Origin: Novosphingobium organovorum
Lineage (GTDB): Bacteria; Pseudomonadota; Alphaproteobacteria; Sphingomonadales; Sphingomonadaceae
Reading direction: 5' to 3'
DNA: 64,000 nucleotides
Assembly (NCBI RefSeq): GCF_022832435.1
Contig: NZ_JALHLF010000001.1
Location: forward strand, 74,795 to 138,794
Shown here: positions 1 to 9,013 of the stretch, in pieces
Layout of the letters: the number at the start of each line of letters is the position of its first letter
Numbering within the stretch: position 1 is the first letter of the stretch
Made by a program: the position numbers and the translations under genes
Notes under the pieces: model-generated
Told to the model about the DNA's origin: nothing
The model's database searches: none
The model's input: only the letters and a program-made list of their open reading frames with translations

Positions 1-1088
1 TCGAGCGCCTGCCCCGGCAGGTTGCCGTAGAATTGCCAGTACTCGTCCACCGCCTTGGGGATCACGCCGATGTGCAGCTGCTTGGCGCTCTTGGGCTCAC
101 GGAAGAGATAGAACCCCAGCGATTCCTCGGTGCCGTAAGTCAGCCACTGCTCGATCGTCAGGCCGTTGCCCTTGGACTTGGAGATCTTTTCGCCGTTCTC
201 ATCGAGGAACAGCTCATAGATCAGGCCTTCAGGGCGGCGGCCGCCCAGGATCTTGGCGATCTTGCCCGACTGGGTGCCCGAATCGGTCAGGTCCTTGCCG
301 TACATCTCGTAATCGACGCCAAGCGCCACCCAGCGCATCGCCCAGTCGACCTTCCACTGAAGCTTCGCCTGTCCGCCGAACGCGCTCTGTTCGACCACCG
401 AGCCATCCTCGTCGGTGAAGCGGATGAGCCCCGTCGCCGGGTCAAGCACCTCGACCGGGACCTGGAGCACGACGCCGCTGGTCGGCGAGACGGGAAGCAC
501 GGGCGAATAGGTCTGGCGCCGCTCTTCGCGCAGCGTTGGCAGCATCACGCCCATGATCGCATCGTACTGCGTCAGAACGCCTTCCAGCGCCTTGTCGAAC
601 TGGCCCGAATTGTAGCGGTCGCTCGCCGCCACGAATTCGTAGTCGAACCCGAAACGGTTGAGGAAATCGCGCAGCATCGCGTTGTTATGATGCGCAAAAC
701 TTTCGAACTTGCCGAACGGATCGGGAATTCGGCTGAGCGGCTTGCCAAGGTTCGCGGCCAGCAGATCGGCCTGCGGCACGTTATCGGGAACCTTGCGCAG
801 CCCGTCCATGTCGTCCGAGAAGGCGATCAGCCGCGTCGCGCCGTCACCCGGCTTCGCGCCAATCAGCGCTTCATAGGCGCGGCGCACCAGCGTGGTGCGC
901 AGCACTTCCTGGAAGGTGCCGATATGCGGCAGGCCCGAGGGACCGTATCCCGTTTCGAACAGGATCGGCTCTGGAGAACCATCCGCACCGCTCTTGCCAT
1001 TTGGATAGCGCTTGAGCAGTTTCTGGGCCTCCTGGAAGGGCCAGGCCTTGGACACACGGGCGGCTTCGGTCAGGGCATTTTCAGTCAT
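1..1088 (-). CDS. lysK: Lysyl-tRNA synthetase, class I (3' end outside window)
   Basis: Charges tRNA-Lys with lysine in the cytoplasm. The leftward frame opens at an ATG at 1088 and stays open to the window edge, giving 362 residues. The class I HIGH-type motif appears as PHIGTF at about residues 54-59 and the KMSKS-type motif as KISKSKGNG at about residues 299-307. This is the archaeal-type class I enzyme that many alphaproteobacteria use in place of class II LysS. The C-terminal anticodon-binding part lies outside the window. It is divergent from the MscS gene, with about 120 bp between the starts. Confidence 0.93.
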   Translation of the reverse strand, partial: MTENALTEAARVSKAWPFQEAQKLLKRYPNGKSGADGSPEPILFETGYGPSGLPHIGTFQEVLRTTLVRRAYEALIGAKPGDGATRLIAFSDDMDGLRKVPDNVPQADLLAANLGKPLSRIPDPFGKFESFAHHNNAMLRDFLNRFGFDYEFVAASDRYNSGQFDKALEGVLTQYDAIMGVMLPTLREERRQTYSPVLPVSPTSGVVLQVPVEVLDPATGLIRFTDEDGSVVEQSAFGGQAKLQWKVDWAMRWVALGVDYEMYGKDLTDSGTQSGKIAKILGGRRPEGLIYELFLDENGEKISKSKGNGLTIEQWLTYGTEESLGFYLFREPKSAKQLHIGVIPKAVDEYWQFYGNLPGQAL

Positions 1089-1211
1089 GCGCGCGCTCAT
1101 CTGCGATCCCGCGCGATTTCGCAAGCGCCTTCGGGCGGTTTGCCCAACATGGAACCTGCCTCACGCCTCGGCAGTTAGGTGCAAAAGGCACCGGAAGGAC
1201 GGATTTTCTTC

Positions 1212-2093
1212 GTGAATTATATTGATACGCTGAGCAAAGAACTGGAGAGCATGGGCAAGGGCTTCATGCAGATGTTGCCCTCGCTGGTCATTGCCCTGCT
1301 CATCATGCTCGTCACCCGCGTGGTGGTGGGGATCGTGCTGCGCATCGTCGGGCGCGTGACCAAACGCGCGAACCTGCGCACCGATCTGCAACAACTGTTC
1401 GAGACGATCACCCGGCTGGTGGTGTGGATCATCGGCACGCTGATCGCGCTCACCGTCGCAATCCCCAGCTTCACGCCCGCCGGGGCCTTCGCCAGCCTTG
1501 GCGTCGGCGCTCTGGCCGTGGGCTTTGCGTTTCAGGACATCTTCGAGAATTTCCTCGCCGGCGTGCTCATCATGCTGCGCGAGAAGATGAACATCGGCGA
1601 TGCGATCGAGTGCAACGGCATTACCGGCTCGGTCGAACGCATCACGCTGCGCGAGACTTACGTGCGCCAGTTCTCGGGCGAACTGACCGTGGTGCCCAAC
1701 TCGATGCTGTTCAAGAATCCGGTCGACATCTTCAACGACCAGCACCTGCGCCGCGATCAGGTGGTCATCGGCGTGTCCTACGACAGCGATCTCGAACAAT
1801 CCGAAGGCGTGATCAAGCAAGCGGTCGAAGCCCTCCCCGCGATCGACGAGGGCAAGGGCGTGCTCGTCTTCGCACAGGAATTCGGCGCCAGCTCAGTCGA
1901 TTTCCTGGTCCTGTGGTGGAGCGATACCGCCGCGCAGGACAAGCGCCTGACCAAGAGCCAGGTCGTCAAGGCCATCAAGGCCGCGCTCGACGAGGCGGGA
2001 ATCGAGATCCCCTTCCCCTACGTCACCAACACCTTCAAGGAACCACTCCGGATCGCGCGCGCGCAGCCGCTCAAGGAGAACAGCCCGGCGTGA
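1212..2093 (+). CDS. Mechanosensitive ion channel, MscS family
   Basis: Small-conductance mechanosensitive channel of the inner membrane that releases solutes on hypo-osmotic shock (family role). About 293 residues. Two hydrophobic helices (about residues 18-42 and 60-82) precede the glycine/alanine-rich pore helix ASLGVGALAVGFAFQDIFEN, typical of MscS TM3. The beta domain with the VPNS motif and the C-terminal alpha/beta region follow. I chose the GTG at 1212 because a GGAAGGA-like ribosome site lies upstream. A longer in-frame GTG start at 1179 has no visible ribosome site. The length is ordinary for a minimal MscS. Confidence 0.88.
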   Translation: MNYIDTLSKELESMGKGFMQMLPSLVIALLIMLVTRVVVGIVLRIVGRVTKRANLRTDLQQLFETITRLVVWIIGTLIALTVAIPSFTPAGAFASLGVGALAVGFAFQDIFENFLAGVLIMLREKMNIGDAIECNGITGSVERITLRETYVRQFSGELTVVPNSMLFKNPVDIFNDQHLRRDQVVIGVSYDSDLEQSEGVIKQAVEALPAIDEGKGVLVFAQEFGASSVDFLVLWWSDTAAQDKRLTKSQVVKAIKAALDEAGIEIPFPYVTNTFKEPLRIARAQPLKENSPA

Positions 2094-2176
2094 GTGCGGG
2101 CGAGCGACGAACTGGGCCTTGGGCATGACGCAAGTTTTCCTTCGAGGTGAACGCTGACGGACGACGAAACGCGGAC

Positions 2177-2201
2177 AACCGGCGGCCTCAGGCCGCCGGT
2201 T
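2177..2201. terminator. Perfect 11-bp inverted repeat with the DUF2218 stop codon in its loop
   Basis: Arms 2177-2187 and 2191-2201 are perfectly complementary and enclose a 3-nt loop at 2188-2190. That loop is the TGA stop of the leftward DUF2218 gene. It lies between convergent genes and so probably serves as a bidirectional terminator. There is no strong T-run. Confidence 0.6.
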
Positions 2202-2487
2202 CGACCCATTCCCAACGGTAGGTCAACGGCGCCTCGCGAAAGGCGAAGCGATCGATGTGCCGCGCGACGACATCGCCCAGCGGTTCGACCGCCGCCCTGT
2301 CCTCCCCCGAGATCGTGATGACGATCGCCTCGGGCCCGGCGGCAAGCACGGCCGTAGCCGAGGGGAACGTGACCGTGCCAACGTCCCCCTCCACTTTGGT
2401 GTCGAGCTTGTGGCTCCAGTGCTTGCACAGCTGGCGCATGTACTTGCCAGCGTTCGGCGTGGCGACGGTTGCCGTGAGCGCGCTCAT
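2188..2487 (-). CDS. DUF2218 domain protein
   Basis: 99-residue cytoplasmic protein recognised as DUF2218 by its overall pattern: an N-terminal MSALTATVATPNAGKYMRQL, a central TVTFPSATAVLAAGPEAI and a C-terminal YRWEW. In many proteobacteria this domain is found fused to, or near, siderophore-interacting (FAD) ferric reductases. Here it stands alone. Its ATG overlaps the stop of the upstream PadR-family gene (ATGA at 2484-2487), so the two are translationally coupled. The last codons form one arm of the terminator hairpin. A role in metal homeostasis is an inference from the partner regulator. Confidence 0.8.
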   Translation of the reverse strand: MSALTATVATPNAGKYMRQLCKHWSHKLDTKVEGDVGTVTFPSATAVLAAGPEAIVITISGEDRAAVEPLGDVVARHIDRFAFREAPLTYRWEWVEPAA

Positions 2488-3353
2488 TGCCCGGTCCCCT
2501 TGGCCTGTGCCCCTGCCTCAAGACGCTCGACGGTGCGCGTCGCCTCATCGAGCGTATCGGCAATGGCGAGAACGAGGTCACGATCCGCCCCGTCCTGCGA
2601 CAGCCGGTCGATGACCGCGGTGCGCAGGGCGTGGAGCGCGCGGCGAACCGGCGCGGGGTCAAGCCGGCCGCGCACGTCTCCCAGCGCGACCAGCCGCTTG
2701 CGGATCGCTTCGGCCTTGGACGCATCCTGCGCGACGCGGGCCTTGCCCTCTTCGGTCACCGCGAAAGACTTGCGCGCGCCGTCTTCCTGGACAGCCGCGA
2801 TCAACCCGGCCTCTTCCATGTAGGTGAGCGCGGGATAGACCACACCGGGGCTTGGCGCGTATTCGCCGTTGGTCATGCTCTCGATCTCGCGGATGAGATC
2901 GTAGCCGTGGCGCGGGGTTTCAGCGATCAGTTCGAGCAGGACGATCTGCAGTTCGCTCTGGTCCATCACCCGGCGACGGCGTCCACCGCCGCCCGGCCCG
3001 CGACCACCGCCGCGACCGCCGCCGAAGCCAGCCCCGAAATCGTCGTCGAAGCCCCTTGGCCCCATCGCGAAGCCGCGCGAACCGCGGCCACCGTCCCGGT
3101 GCCCTCCGGGGAAACCGCCGCCAAAGCCCCCCGCCATGGCGCCGCGCTCGTCGAACGTCCGGCGACCTTCGTCGCCCGCCCGCCCGTGCCCGAAACCAAA
3201 GGCGTGGCCACGGCGACCACCGGGACGTTCACCTCGAGCGAAATCGCCGTCAAAGTCGCCACCGCGCCGTTCGAAACGGGGATCGCCGAAAGGATTTGCG
3301 CCACCGTGACGCTTGTGATTCTTGTTACGCATTGCGTGTTCCATATTCTTCAT
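2484..3353 (-). CDS. PadR-family transcriptional regulator, YqjI/NfeR-like
   Basis: About 289 residues from the ATG at 3353. The PadR winged helix starts near residue 131 (MDQSELQIVLLELIAE) and includes HGYDLIREIE and SPGVVYPALTYMEEAGL. The C-terminal helical part probably dimerises. Residues 17-129 form a glycine/arginine/aspartate/phenylalanine-rich low-complexity arm. E. coli YqjI (NfeR) has an analogous but His/Cys-rich metal-binding arm and controls a ferric reductase. Few His residues and no Cys are visible in this arm, so metal sensing is not established. A longer open frame reaches 3464. I prefer 3353 because the operator-like palindrome lies just upstream. Confidence 0.85.
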   Translation of the reverse strand: MKNMEHAMRNKNHKRHGGANPFGDPRFERRGGDFDGDFARGERPGGRRGHAFGFGHGRAGDEGRRTFDERGAMAGGFGGGFPGGHRDGGRGSRGFAMGPRGFDDDFGAGFGGGRGGGRGPGGGGRRRRVMDQSELQIVLLELIAETPRHGYDLIREIESMTNGEYAPSPGVVYPALTYMEEAGLIAAVQEDGARKSFAVTEEGKARVAQDASKAEAIRKRLVALGDVRGRLDPAPVRRALHALRTAVIDRLSQDGADRDLVLAIADTLDEATRTVERLEAGAQAKGTGQ

Positions 3354-3360
3354 GATTGTC

Positions 3361-3377
3361 TCTAGATATATCTTAGA
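3361..3377. promoter_or_regulatory. Operator-like palindrome TCTAGATATATCTTAGA
   Basis: The palindromic core GATATATC with TCTA/TTAGA flanks lies 8 bp upstream of the PadR gene's start. The GATATATC-type dyad resembles operators known for YqjI-type PadR regulators, so autoregulation is likely. Confidence 0.6.
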
Positions 3378-3480
3378 AGGATTTTCGCAAGCGCAAAAGT
3401 GTATCAGTCGGTCACATCGAACGCGGAAAAGCCGCGCCCGGCACATTTCCAAATCGCTCCTCACGTTCTAGGACAAGGCC

Positions 3481-6243
3481 ATGCCCGCGCTGTCCCTCCC
3501 TGCCCTCCACGCCAGCCACGGCGGCTGCTGGCTGGGCGATGCCAGCGGAAATTCGCGCGCAATTTCCAAGGGCCAGGCGGTCACCGCCGCAGCCGATACG
3601 CCGCACCTCATCCTCAACGCGCCGCTGCTGGCAACCCGGCTGGGCTACCCCGACCTTGCCGGTCTCGACCTGCTCGAGCTCTACGCCTTCATCCATCCGG
3701 CCCGCTTCGTGGTCCCCACCCCCAAAGGCCTCGCCGAGGCGCTGGGGCTCGATCGGGCGGAAAACGAAGCCGACGTTCCGCGGCTTTTGCAAAGCGCCGC
3801 AGCGCGCCTGCTGGAAACCTGCGCGGCGCCCGATTGGGCCGAGCGCGAGGGCGCGTGGACCTCGCTCCAGTCGCTCATCAAGCTGCGCTGGCCCTGGGCC
3901 ACCCTGCTCGGCGCCCGCATCCCCAAGCCCCAGCGCGCCGAACGCTGGATTTTCACCCGCCTGCCCGAATGGGAGGAAAGCCCCGAGGCCCCGCAGCCCC
4001 GCCAGATCGACCTTGCCGAAGGCGACGTTCTGGCCCGCCTCGCTGCCTTGACCGGCGCAGAGGCAGAGGACCGCGCGGGCCAGAAGGGCTATGCCGTGGC
4101 CGCTGCCGCCGCCTTCGCCCCGCGCCGGGCGGCCGGTCAGCCGCATCTGGTTCTGGCGCAGGCGGGAACGGGCGTCGGCAAGACGCTCGGCTACCTCGCC
4201 CCGGCCTCGCTGTGGAGCCAGCGGAGCGGCGGCACCGTCTGGGTTTCGACGTATACCAAGGCCCTGCAGCGCCAGCTGCGCAAGGAAAGCCGCCGCGCCT
4301 GGCCCGAGCATCGGCCCGATGGCAGCCAGCCCGTCGTCGTGCGCAAGGGGCGCGAGAACTACTTGTGCCTGCTCAATCTCGAAGACGCGCTGCAAGGCGG
4401 CTTTGCCGGGCGCGGCGCGGTTCTGGCCCACCTCGTCGGGCGCTGGGCGGCCTATTCGCAGGATGGCGACATGATCGGCGGCGACCTGCCCGGCTGGCTC
4501 GGCACGCTGTTTCCCAAGCGGGGCATCGCGGCCCTCACCGACCAGCGCGGCGAATGCGTCTATGCGGGCTGCCCGCATTACCGCAAGTGCTTCATCGAAC
4601 GCGCGAGCCGCGCCAGCGTGGGCGCAGACCTGGTGATCGGCAACCACGCGCTGGTCATGATCAACGCCGCACGCGGGCGCGACACCGCCTCACGCCCGAC
4701 GCGCATCGTGTTCGATGAAGGCCACCATGTCTTCGATGCCGCCGACTCGACCTTTGCCGCCGCGCTCACCGGGACCGAGATGATCGAGCTGCGCCGCTGG
4801 GTAATCGGCCCGGAAAAGAAATCGCGCGGCCGCCGCCGGGGCCTCGCCGCGCGCCTCGCCGATGTCGCCAGCTACGACGATGCAGGCGACAAGGCGATCC
4901 TTACCGCACTCTCCGCCGCCGAAGCCCTGCCGAGCGAGGGCTGGATGCAGCGCATCGCCGACAACGCGCCGTCGGGGCCGCTTGAAGAGCTGCTCGCCGC
5001 GGTGCGCGCCACGGTCTACGCGCGCGACGAAAGCGGCGGACAGGAAGCGGGCTACGGGCTCGAAACCGAGGCCGCCGGGCTCGACGGCCCCTTCGTCGAA
5101 GCCGCGCAAGCCGCGCGCCTGGCGCTGAGCGACCTGCGCCAGCCACTGATCCAGCTCGGCCTGCGGCTCGAAGCCCTCCTCGAGGACGGGCCCGACTGGC
5201 TCGACGGACAGGGCCGCGCGCGGATCGAGGGCGCACGCCATTCGCTTTCGTGGCGAATCGATACGCTCACCGCCTGGGAAGCGCTGCTCGCCCGCATGGG
5301 CGGCCCCGCCGACCCCGAATTCGTCGACTGGCTCGCGCTCGACCGGTCCGAGGCGCGCGAATACGACATCGGCATCCACCGCCACTGGCTCGACCCGATG
5401 AAGCCCTTCGCGCGCACCGTGCTCGAACCGGCGCACGGGGTCATCATGACCTCGGCGACTTTGCGCGACGGCGACGACTGGGCGCGCGCCATCGCGCGAT
5501 CGGGCGCACCGCATATCGAGGTCGCTCCCGAACTCTCGCTCAGCCCCAGCCCGTTCGACTACGCCAACCAGGCCGAAGTGCTGATCGTGCGCGACGTACC
5601 GCGCGGTGACATTGCCGCGCTCGCCGCCGCCTATGGCCGCCTGATCGAGGCCTCGCAGGGCGGCGTACTGGGCCTGTTCACCGCAATCCGGCGGCTGCGC
5701 GTGGTGCACGGCCGCGTGGCCGACCGGCTCGCGCGCGCCGGACTGCCGATCTTCTCACAGCACGTCGACCCGATCGACACCGGTACGCTGGTCGACATCT
5801 TCCGCGACGATCCGCGCGCCTCGCTGCTGGGCACCGACGCCCTGCGCGACGGGGTGGACGTGCCCGGCCACTCGCTGCGCACGGTCATCATGGAGCAAGT
5901 GCCCTGGCCGCGCCCGACGATCCTGCACCGCGCACGGCGCCTCGCCGGCGGCGGGAGCGCCTACGACGACAGCATCATCCGGGCGCGGCTGGCGCAGGCG
6001 TTCGGGCGGCTCATCCGCAGCAAGGAAGACAGCGGGCACTTCATCGTGCTCTCCTCCGCCTTCCCCACAAGGTTGCTCGACGCCTTCCCCGAAGGCACCC
6101 CTGTCCGGCGAATTTCGCTCGACGAGGCTTTACAGCGCGTCGCCGGTCATGCTTCAGGACAAACGGTATCGGGTGAAGGAGATCGGGCCGCGCGTGACGG
6201 ATCGCGCAGCGCCCCGCACGACACGCCCACAAGGCAGATGTAG
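3481..6243 (+). CDS. ATP-dependent DNA helicase, DinG/Rad3 (XPD-like) family
   Basis: Superfamily 2 helicase of 920 residues, probably a 5'-3' iron-sulfur helicase acting in DNA repair or R-loop and replication-conflict processing (family role). Walker A AQAGTGVGKT is near residue 228. The DEGH box (FDEGHHVFDAADS) is near residue 411. Between them a cluster of cysteines (ENYLCLLN, then CVYAGCPHYRKC) fits the 4Fe-4S site. C-terminal motif VI appears as QAFGRLIRS near residue 841. The N-terminal ~190 residues have no motif I recognise. It is 15 bp upstream of sixA, so the two may be cotranscribed. Confidence 0.9.
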   Translation: MPALSLPALHASHGGCWLGDASGNSRAISKGQAVTAAADTPHLILNAPLLATRLGYPDLAGLDLLELYAFIHPARFVVPTPKGLAEALGLDRAENEADVPRLLQSAAARLLETCAAPDWAEREGAWTSLQSLIKLRWPWATLLGARIPKPQRAERWIFTRLPEWEESPEAPQPRQIDLAEGDVLARLAALTGAEAEDRAGQKGYAVAAAAAFAPRRAAGQPHLVLAQAGTGVGKTLGYLAPASLWSQRSGGTVWVSTYTKALQRQLRKESRRAWPEHRPDGSQPVVVRKGRENYLCLLNLEDALQGGFAGRGAVLAHLVGRWAAYSQDGDMIGGDLPGWLGTLFPKRGIAALTDQRGECVYAGCPHYRKCFIERASRASVGADLVIGNHALVMINAARGRDTASRPTRIVFDEGHHVFDAADSTFAAALTGTEMIELRRWVIGPEKKSRGRRRGLAARLADVASYDDAGDKAILTALSAAEALPSEGWMQRIADNAPSGPLEELLAAVRATVYARDESGGQEAGYGLETEAAGLDGPFVEAAQAARLALSDLRQPLIQLGLRLEALLEDGPDWLDGQGRARIEGARHSLSWRIDTLTAWEALLARMGGPADPEFVDWLALDRSEAREYDIGIHRHWLDPMKPFARTVLEPAHGVIMTSATLRDGDDWARAIARSGAPHIEVAPELSLSPSPFDYANQAEVLIVRDVPRGDIAALAAAYGRLIEASQGGVLGLFTAIRRLRVVHGRVADRLARAGLPIFSQHVDPIDTGTLVDIFRDDPRASLLGTDALRDGVDVPGHSLRTVIMEQVPWPRPTILHRARRLAGGGSAYDDSIIRARLAQAFGRLIRSKEDSGHFIVLSSAFPTRLLDAFPEGTPVRRISLDEALQRVAGHASGQTVSGEGDRAARDGSRSAPHDTPTRQM

Positions 6244-6258
6244 GAAGCGGCCCAGCCC

Positions 6259-6816
6259 ATGAAGACCCTCGGAATCTTTCGCCACGCCAAATCGGACTGG
6301 AACGATGCGCGCCTGCGCGATTTCGACCGACCGCTGAACCCGCGCGGCCGCAAGGGCGCGGCCCTCATGGGCCTGCACATCCGTGACCATGCCGTGCCCT
6401 GGGAGCGTATCCTTGCCTCCCCGGCGGTGCGCGTGACGCAGACGGTGGAACTGGCCTGCGAAGCGGCTGGCATGACCCCTTCGATCACCTGGGATCGGCG
6501 GATCTATCTTGCGAGTTCGGCCACGCTGATCGACGTGCTGCGCGAGCAGGAAGGCGATCCCGCCGCGATCATGATGATCGGTCACAATCCGGGCCTTGAA
6601 GATCTGATCTTCGATCTCGTGCCCGACGACGGCAATTCGCCCTTGCGCGACATCGTAGAGGAAAAGCTTCCCACGGCAGCCTACGCCGTGCTCGACCTTG
6701 CGATCGACAGCTGGGACCAGATCGACCTCAACTGCGCGACCATCACCCACCTCCAGCGCCCGCGCGATCTCGACCCGGCACTGGGACCGGACCTGGGCCC
6801 CGATTCTTTTCGCTGA
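6259..6816 (+). CDS. sixA: Histidine phosphatase, SixA-like
   Basis: 185-residue cytoplasmic histidine phosphatase of the SixA branch. The catalytic RHAKSDW motif is at residues 8-14, with a downstream conserved histidine in MMIGHNPGLEDL. SixA proteins remove phosphate from histidine phosphotransfer or PTS proteins, but the substrate here is unknown. It lies just downstream of the helicase on the same strand. Confidence 0.85.
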   Translation: MKTLGIFRHAKSDWNDARLRDFDRPLNPRGRKGAALMGLHIRDHAVPWERILASPAVRVTQTVELACEAAGMTPSITWDRRIYLASSATLIDVLREQEGDPAAIMMIGHNPGLEDLIFDLVPDDGNSPLRDIVEEKLPTAAYAVLDLAIDSWDQIDLNCATITHLQRPRDLDPALGPDLGPDSFR

Positions 6817-7206
6817 TTGCGCAGGCGTGGTTGCAAGTACGGTTCGACCGCTCGCGCCCCATGGCAGACGAAGAAGGAAGGGGTTGAAGCAGGGGGCCAT
6901 CGCCCCCTGCACCCCCGAAAACTGGCGGGGGTGCGCTTCACCTCAACGTTGCGCTCGGGTTCGTCGGGATACCTTTTTGTGCCTGCGGCGCCATTCGTGC
7001 CGGACGTATGGGTCGTGCCCAAACATCGACATTTCGGGGGTCCGGGGGATCATCCCCCGGAAAATCTTGTCTGTTCTTTTACACTCCCGCCCGGCGGCTT
7101 CCCACCCAATTCAGCCGTTCCGATCACCGCCACATTTGTCCACGCGGCCTACCTTGACGCCTTCCTCGACACATGTGCCAGAATGAGGCGCTCTACCTGG
7201 CCGGTG
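6817..7206. other. 390-bp gap with three strong hairpins, no gene seen
   Basis: Between sixA and the merR-like gene there is no convincing coding sequence. Perfect hairpins occur at 6889-6910 (9-bp stem, CATC loop), 6911-6932 (ACCCCCG/CGGGGGT) and 7042-7060 (CCGGGGGA/TCCCCCGG). The first probably terminates the rightward helicase-sixA transcript, and the third could serve the leftward cluster. No tRNA or known small RNA fold was recognised. Confidence 0.5.
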
Positions 7207-7578
7207 TCACAGGGAATCGAGTGCCCGCGCCACTTTAGCGCGCAGGTTCTTGAGCGATTCGTGAAGGGTGAGTGGCTCTTTTGGAGCCGCTACAGCGCGT
7301 GTCCGCGGCGCAGGGCCTCCCTTGGCAGCGCTCGCGCGGTGCTCGAGAAAGTGACGGGCACCGCGTAACGTATACCCCTCGCCCTGAACCAGTCGGACGA
7401 TTTCACCCAGAAGCTCGACGTCCTCGGGTCGGTAATAGCGCCGAGCGCCACTGCGTTTGACCGGGCGCAACATCGGAAACTGGGTTTCCCAGTAGCGCAG
7501 CACATGGTGCTTGATGCCGAGCGCCTGGCTCACTTCGCCGATCGTGCGCAAGGCACCCGGCCGCTTTTCGCTGGTCAC
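7207..7578 (-). CDS. MerR-family transcriptional regulator
   Basis: 123 residues. The MerR winged helix-turn-helix covers about residues 11-80 (TIGEVSQALGIKHHVLRYWE, then RRYYRPEDVELLGEIVRL). A short basic C-terminal tail carries no cysteine or other recognisable effector-binding site. It is the last gene of the leftward rpmF-plsX-fabH-ihfA cluster, an arrangement common in alphaproteobacteria. Its regulon cannot be read from the sequence. Confidence 0.88.
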   Translation of the reverse strand: MTSEKRPGALRTIGEVSQALGIKHHVLRYWETQFPMLRPVKRSGARRYYRPEDVELLGEIVRLVQGEGYTLRGARHFLEHRASAAKGGPAPRTRAVAAPKEPLTLHESLKNLRAKVARALDSL

Positions 7579-7634
7579 GGCAATTCTTCGCTTGGGAGTA
7601 TCAGGAAAGCCCAGAAAAACCGCTCCTTACGCCA

Positions 7635-7934
7635 TCAAACGCTGGAAATGCGGTCCTTGAGCATTTGGCTTGCCCGGAAGGTCAGCACGCGCCGCGGTGT
7701 GATCGGCACTTCGACCCCGGTCTTGGGATTGCGGCCCATGCGTTCCCCCTTGTCGCGAAGCAGGAAGGTGCCGAAACCCGAAATCTTCACATTTTCGCCG
7801 CTGCTCAGCGCGCCGACCATGTGCTGAAGGATCGATTCCACCATGGTCAAGGACTCCGCCCGCGACAGACCGAGCTGCCGATGGATGGAATCCGCCAATT
7901 CCGCTCGGGTCAATGTATCCACTGACTGCATCAA
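7635..7934 (-). CDS. ihfA: Integration host factor subunit alpha
   Basis: 99-residue HU/IHF-family DNA-bending protein of the nucleoid. It shows the conserved arm [12 protein letters not shown] with the intercalating proline, and the core [17 protein letters not shown]. The length matches IhfA. The partner IhfB is not in the window. It lies between fabH and the MerR gene on the same strand, with a 107-bp gap to fabH that could hold its own promoter. Starts at 7934 or 7931 are both possible (adjacent ATG codons). Confidence 0.93.
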   Translation of the reverse strand: MMQSVDTLTRAELADSIHRQLGLSRAESLTMVESILQHMVGALSSGENVKISGFGTFLLRDKGERMGRNPKTGVEVPITPRRVLTFRASQMLKDRISSV

Positions 7935-8041
7935 TCCTTCATCCCTCTTGTGCGTTATGCCTTAGGGGATGATATGAAAAAGTACAAAAAAAGCAATGGC
8001 GCCGCGAATAGCGGACGCAACCGAAATGCACTTTACCGAAT

Positions 8042-9013
8042 TCAGACGCGCAACAGGCTCGCACCCCAGGTGAATCCGCCGCCCATAGCTTCCAGAACGA
8101 CCAGATCGCCGCGGCCGATACGCCCGTCACGAACCGCCTGATCGAGTGCCAGCGGCACCGATGCGGCCGAAGTATTGGCGTGCTCGCCCACCGTCTTGAC
8201 GACTTTCGCCGGGTCCAGTGCAAGCTTCTTGGCCGTACCATCGAGAATGCGCGCATTGGCCTGATGCGGGACCAGCCAATCGATGTCGGCTGTGGCCAAC
8301 CCTTCGCTTTCGAGCACTTCGTTGAGCACTTCGGCCAGGTTCACCACCGCATGGCGAAACACTTCGCGGCCCTTCATGCGCAGCTTGCCCACAGTGCCGG
8401 TGGTCGAGGGGCCGCCATCAACAAACAGCAACTGGTTGTGCGTGCCATCGGCGTGCAGCTTGGTGGCCAGAACGCCGCGGGCGGGTTCGCCTTCGGCCTG
8501 CTCCTGCGCTTCGAGCACGATCGCGCCCGCGCCATCGCCGAACAACACGCAGGTGGTGCGGTCTTCCCAGTCGAGAATACGGCTGAAGGTTTCCGCACCG
8601 ATCACCAGCGCGCGCTCGGCCATGCCGGCGCGCAGCATCGAATCCGCGACGCCCAGAGCGTAGAGGAAGCCCGAGCACACCGCCGCGACGTCGAACGCGA
8701 TGCCCCCGGTGCAGCCCAGGTTGTGCTGCACGATCGTGGCGGTCGCGGGGAAGGTCTGGTCCGGCGTTGCCGTCGCCAGCACGATCAGCCCGATCGAGGA
8801 CGCCTCGATCCCGGCCGCTTCCAGGGCGCGGCGCGCCGCATCGGTGGCCAGGCTCGCGGTGGTCTCGTCGGGACCGGCGATATAGCGCTGGGTGATGCCC
8901 GTGCGCTCGACGATCCATTCATCGCTGGTGTCGACGCGCTCGGCAAGTTCGCTGTTGGTGACGACCGTTTCGGGCAGCGCGGAACCGGTGCCCAGAAGAA
9001 CCGAACGGCGCAT
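8042..9013 (-). CDS. fabH: Beta-ketoacyl-ACP synthase III
   Basis: Starts type II fatty acid synthesis by condensing acetyl-CoA with malonyl-ACP. 323 residues. The Cys-His-Asn triad is visible as the Cys in [11 protein letters not shown], the His in [10 protein letters not shown] and the Asn in [13 protein letters not shown] thiolase fold is expected. The start codon shares one base with the plsX stop (TGATG), so the genes are coupled. Confidence 0.96.
   Translation of the reverse strand: MRRSVLLGTGSALPETVVTNSELAERVDTSDEWIVERTGITQRYIAGPDETTASLATDAARRALEAAGIEASSIGLIVLATATPDQTFPATATIVQHNLGCTGGIAFDVAAVCSGFLYALGVADSMLRAGMAERALVIGAETFSRILDWEDRTTCVLFGDGAGAIVLEAQEQAEGEPARGVLATKLHADGTHNQLLFVDGGPSTTGTVGKLRMKGREVFRHAVVNLAEVLNEVLESEGLATADIDWLVPHQANARILDGTAKKLALDPAKVVKTVGEHANTSAASVPLALDQAVRDGRIGRGDLVVLEAMGGGFTWGASLLRV

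Noticed and set aside
33..1178. Rightward open frame at the left edge
   Set aside because: It is antisense to class I lysyl-tRNA synthetase, whose leftward frame shows all motifs.
6817..7368. Open frame across the sixA-merR gap
   Set aside because: It reads through several hairpins and into merR on the other strand, and its codon use and composition look non-coding.
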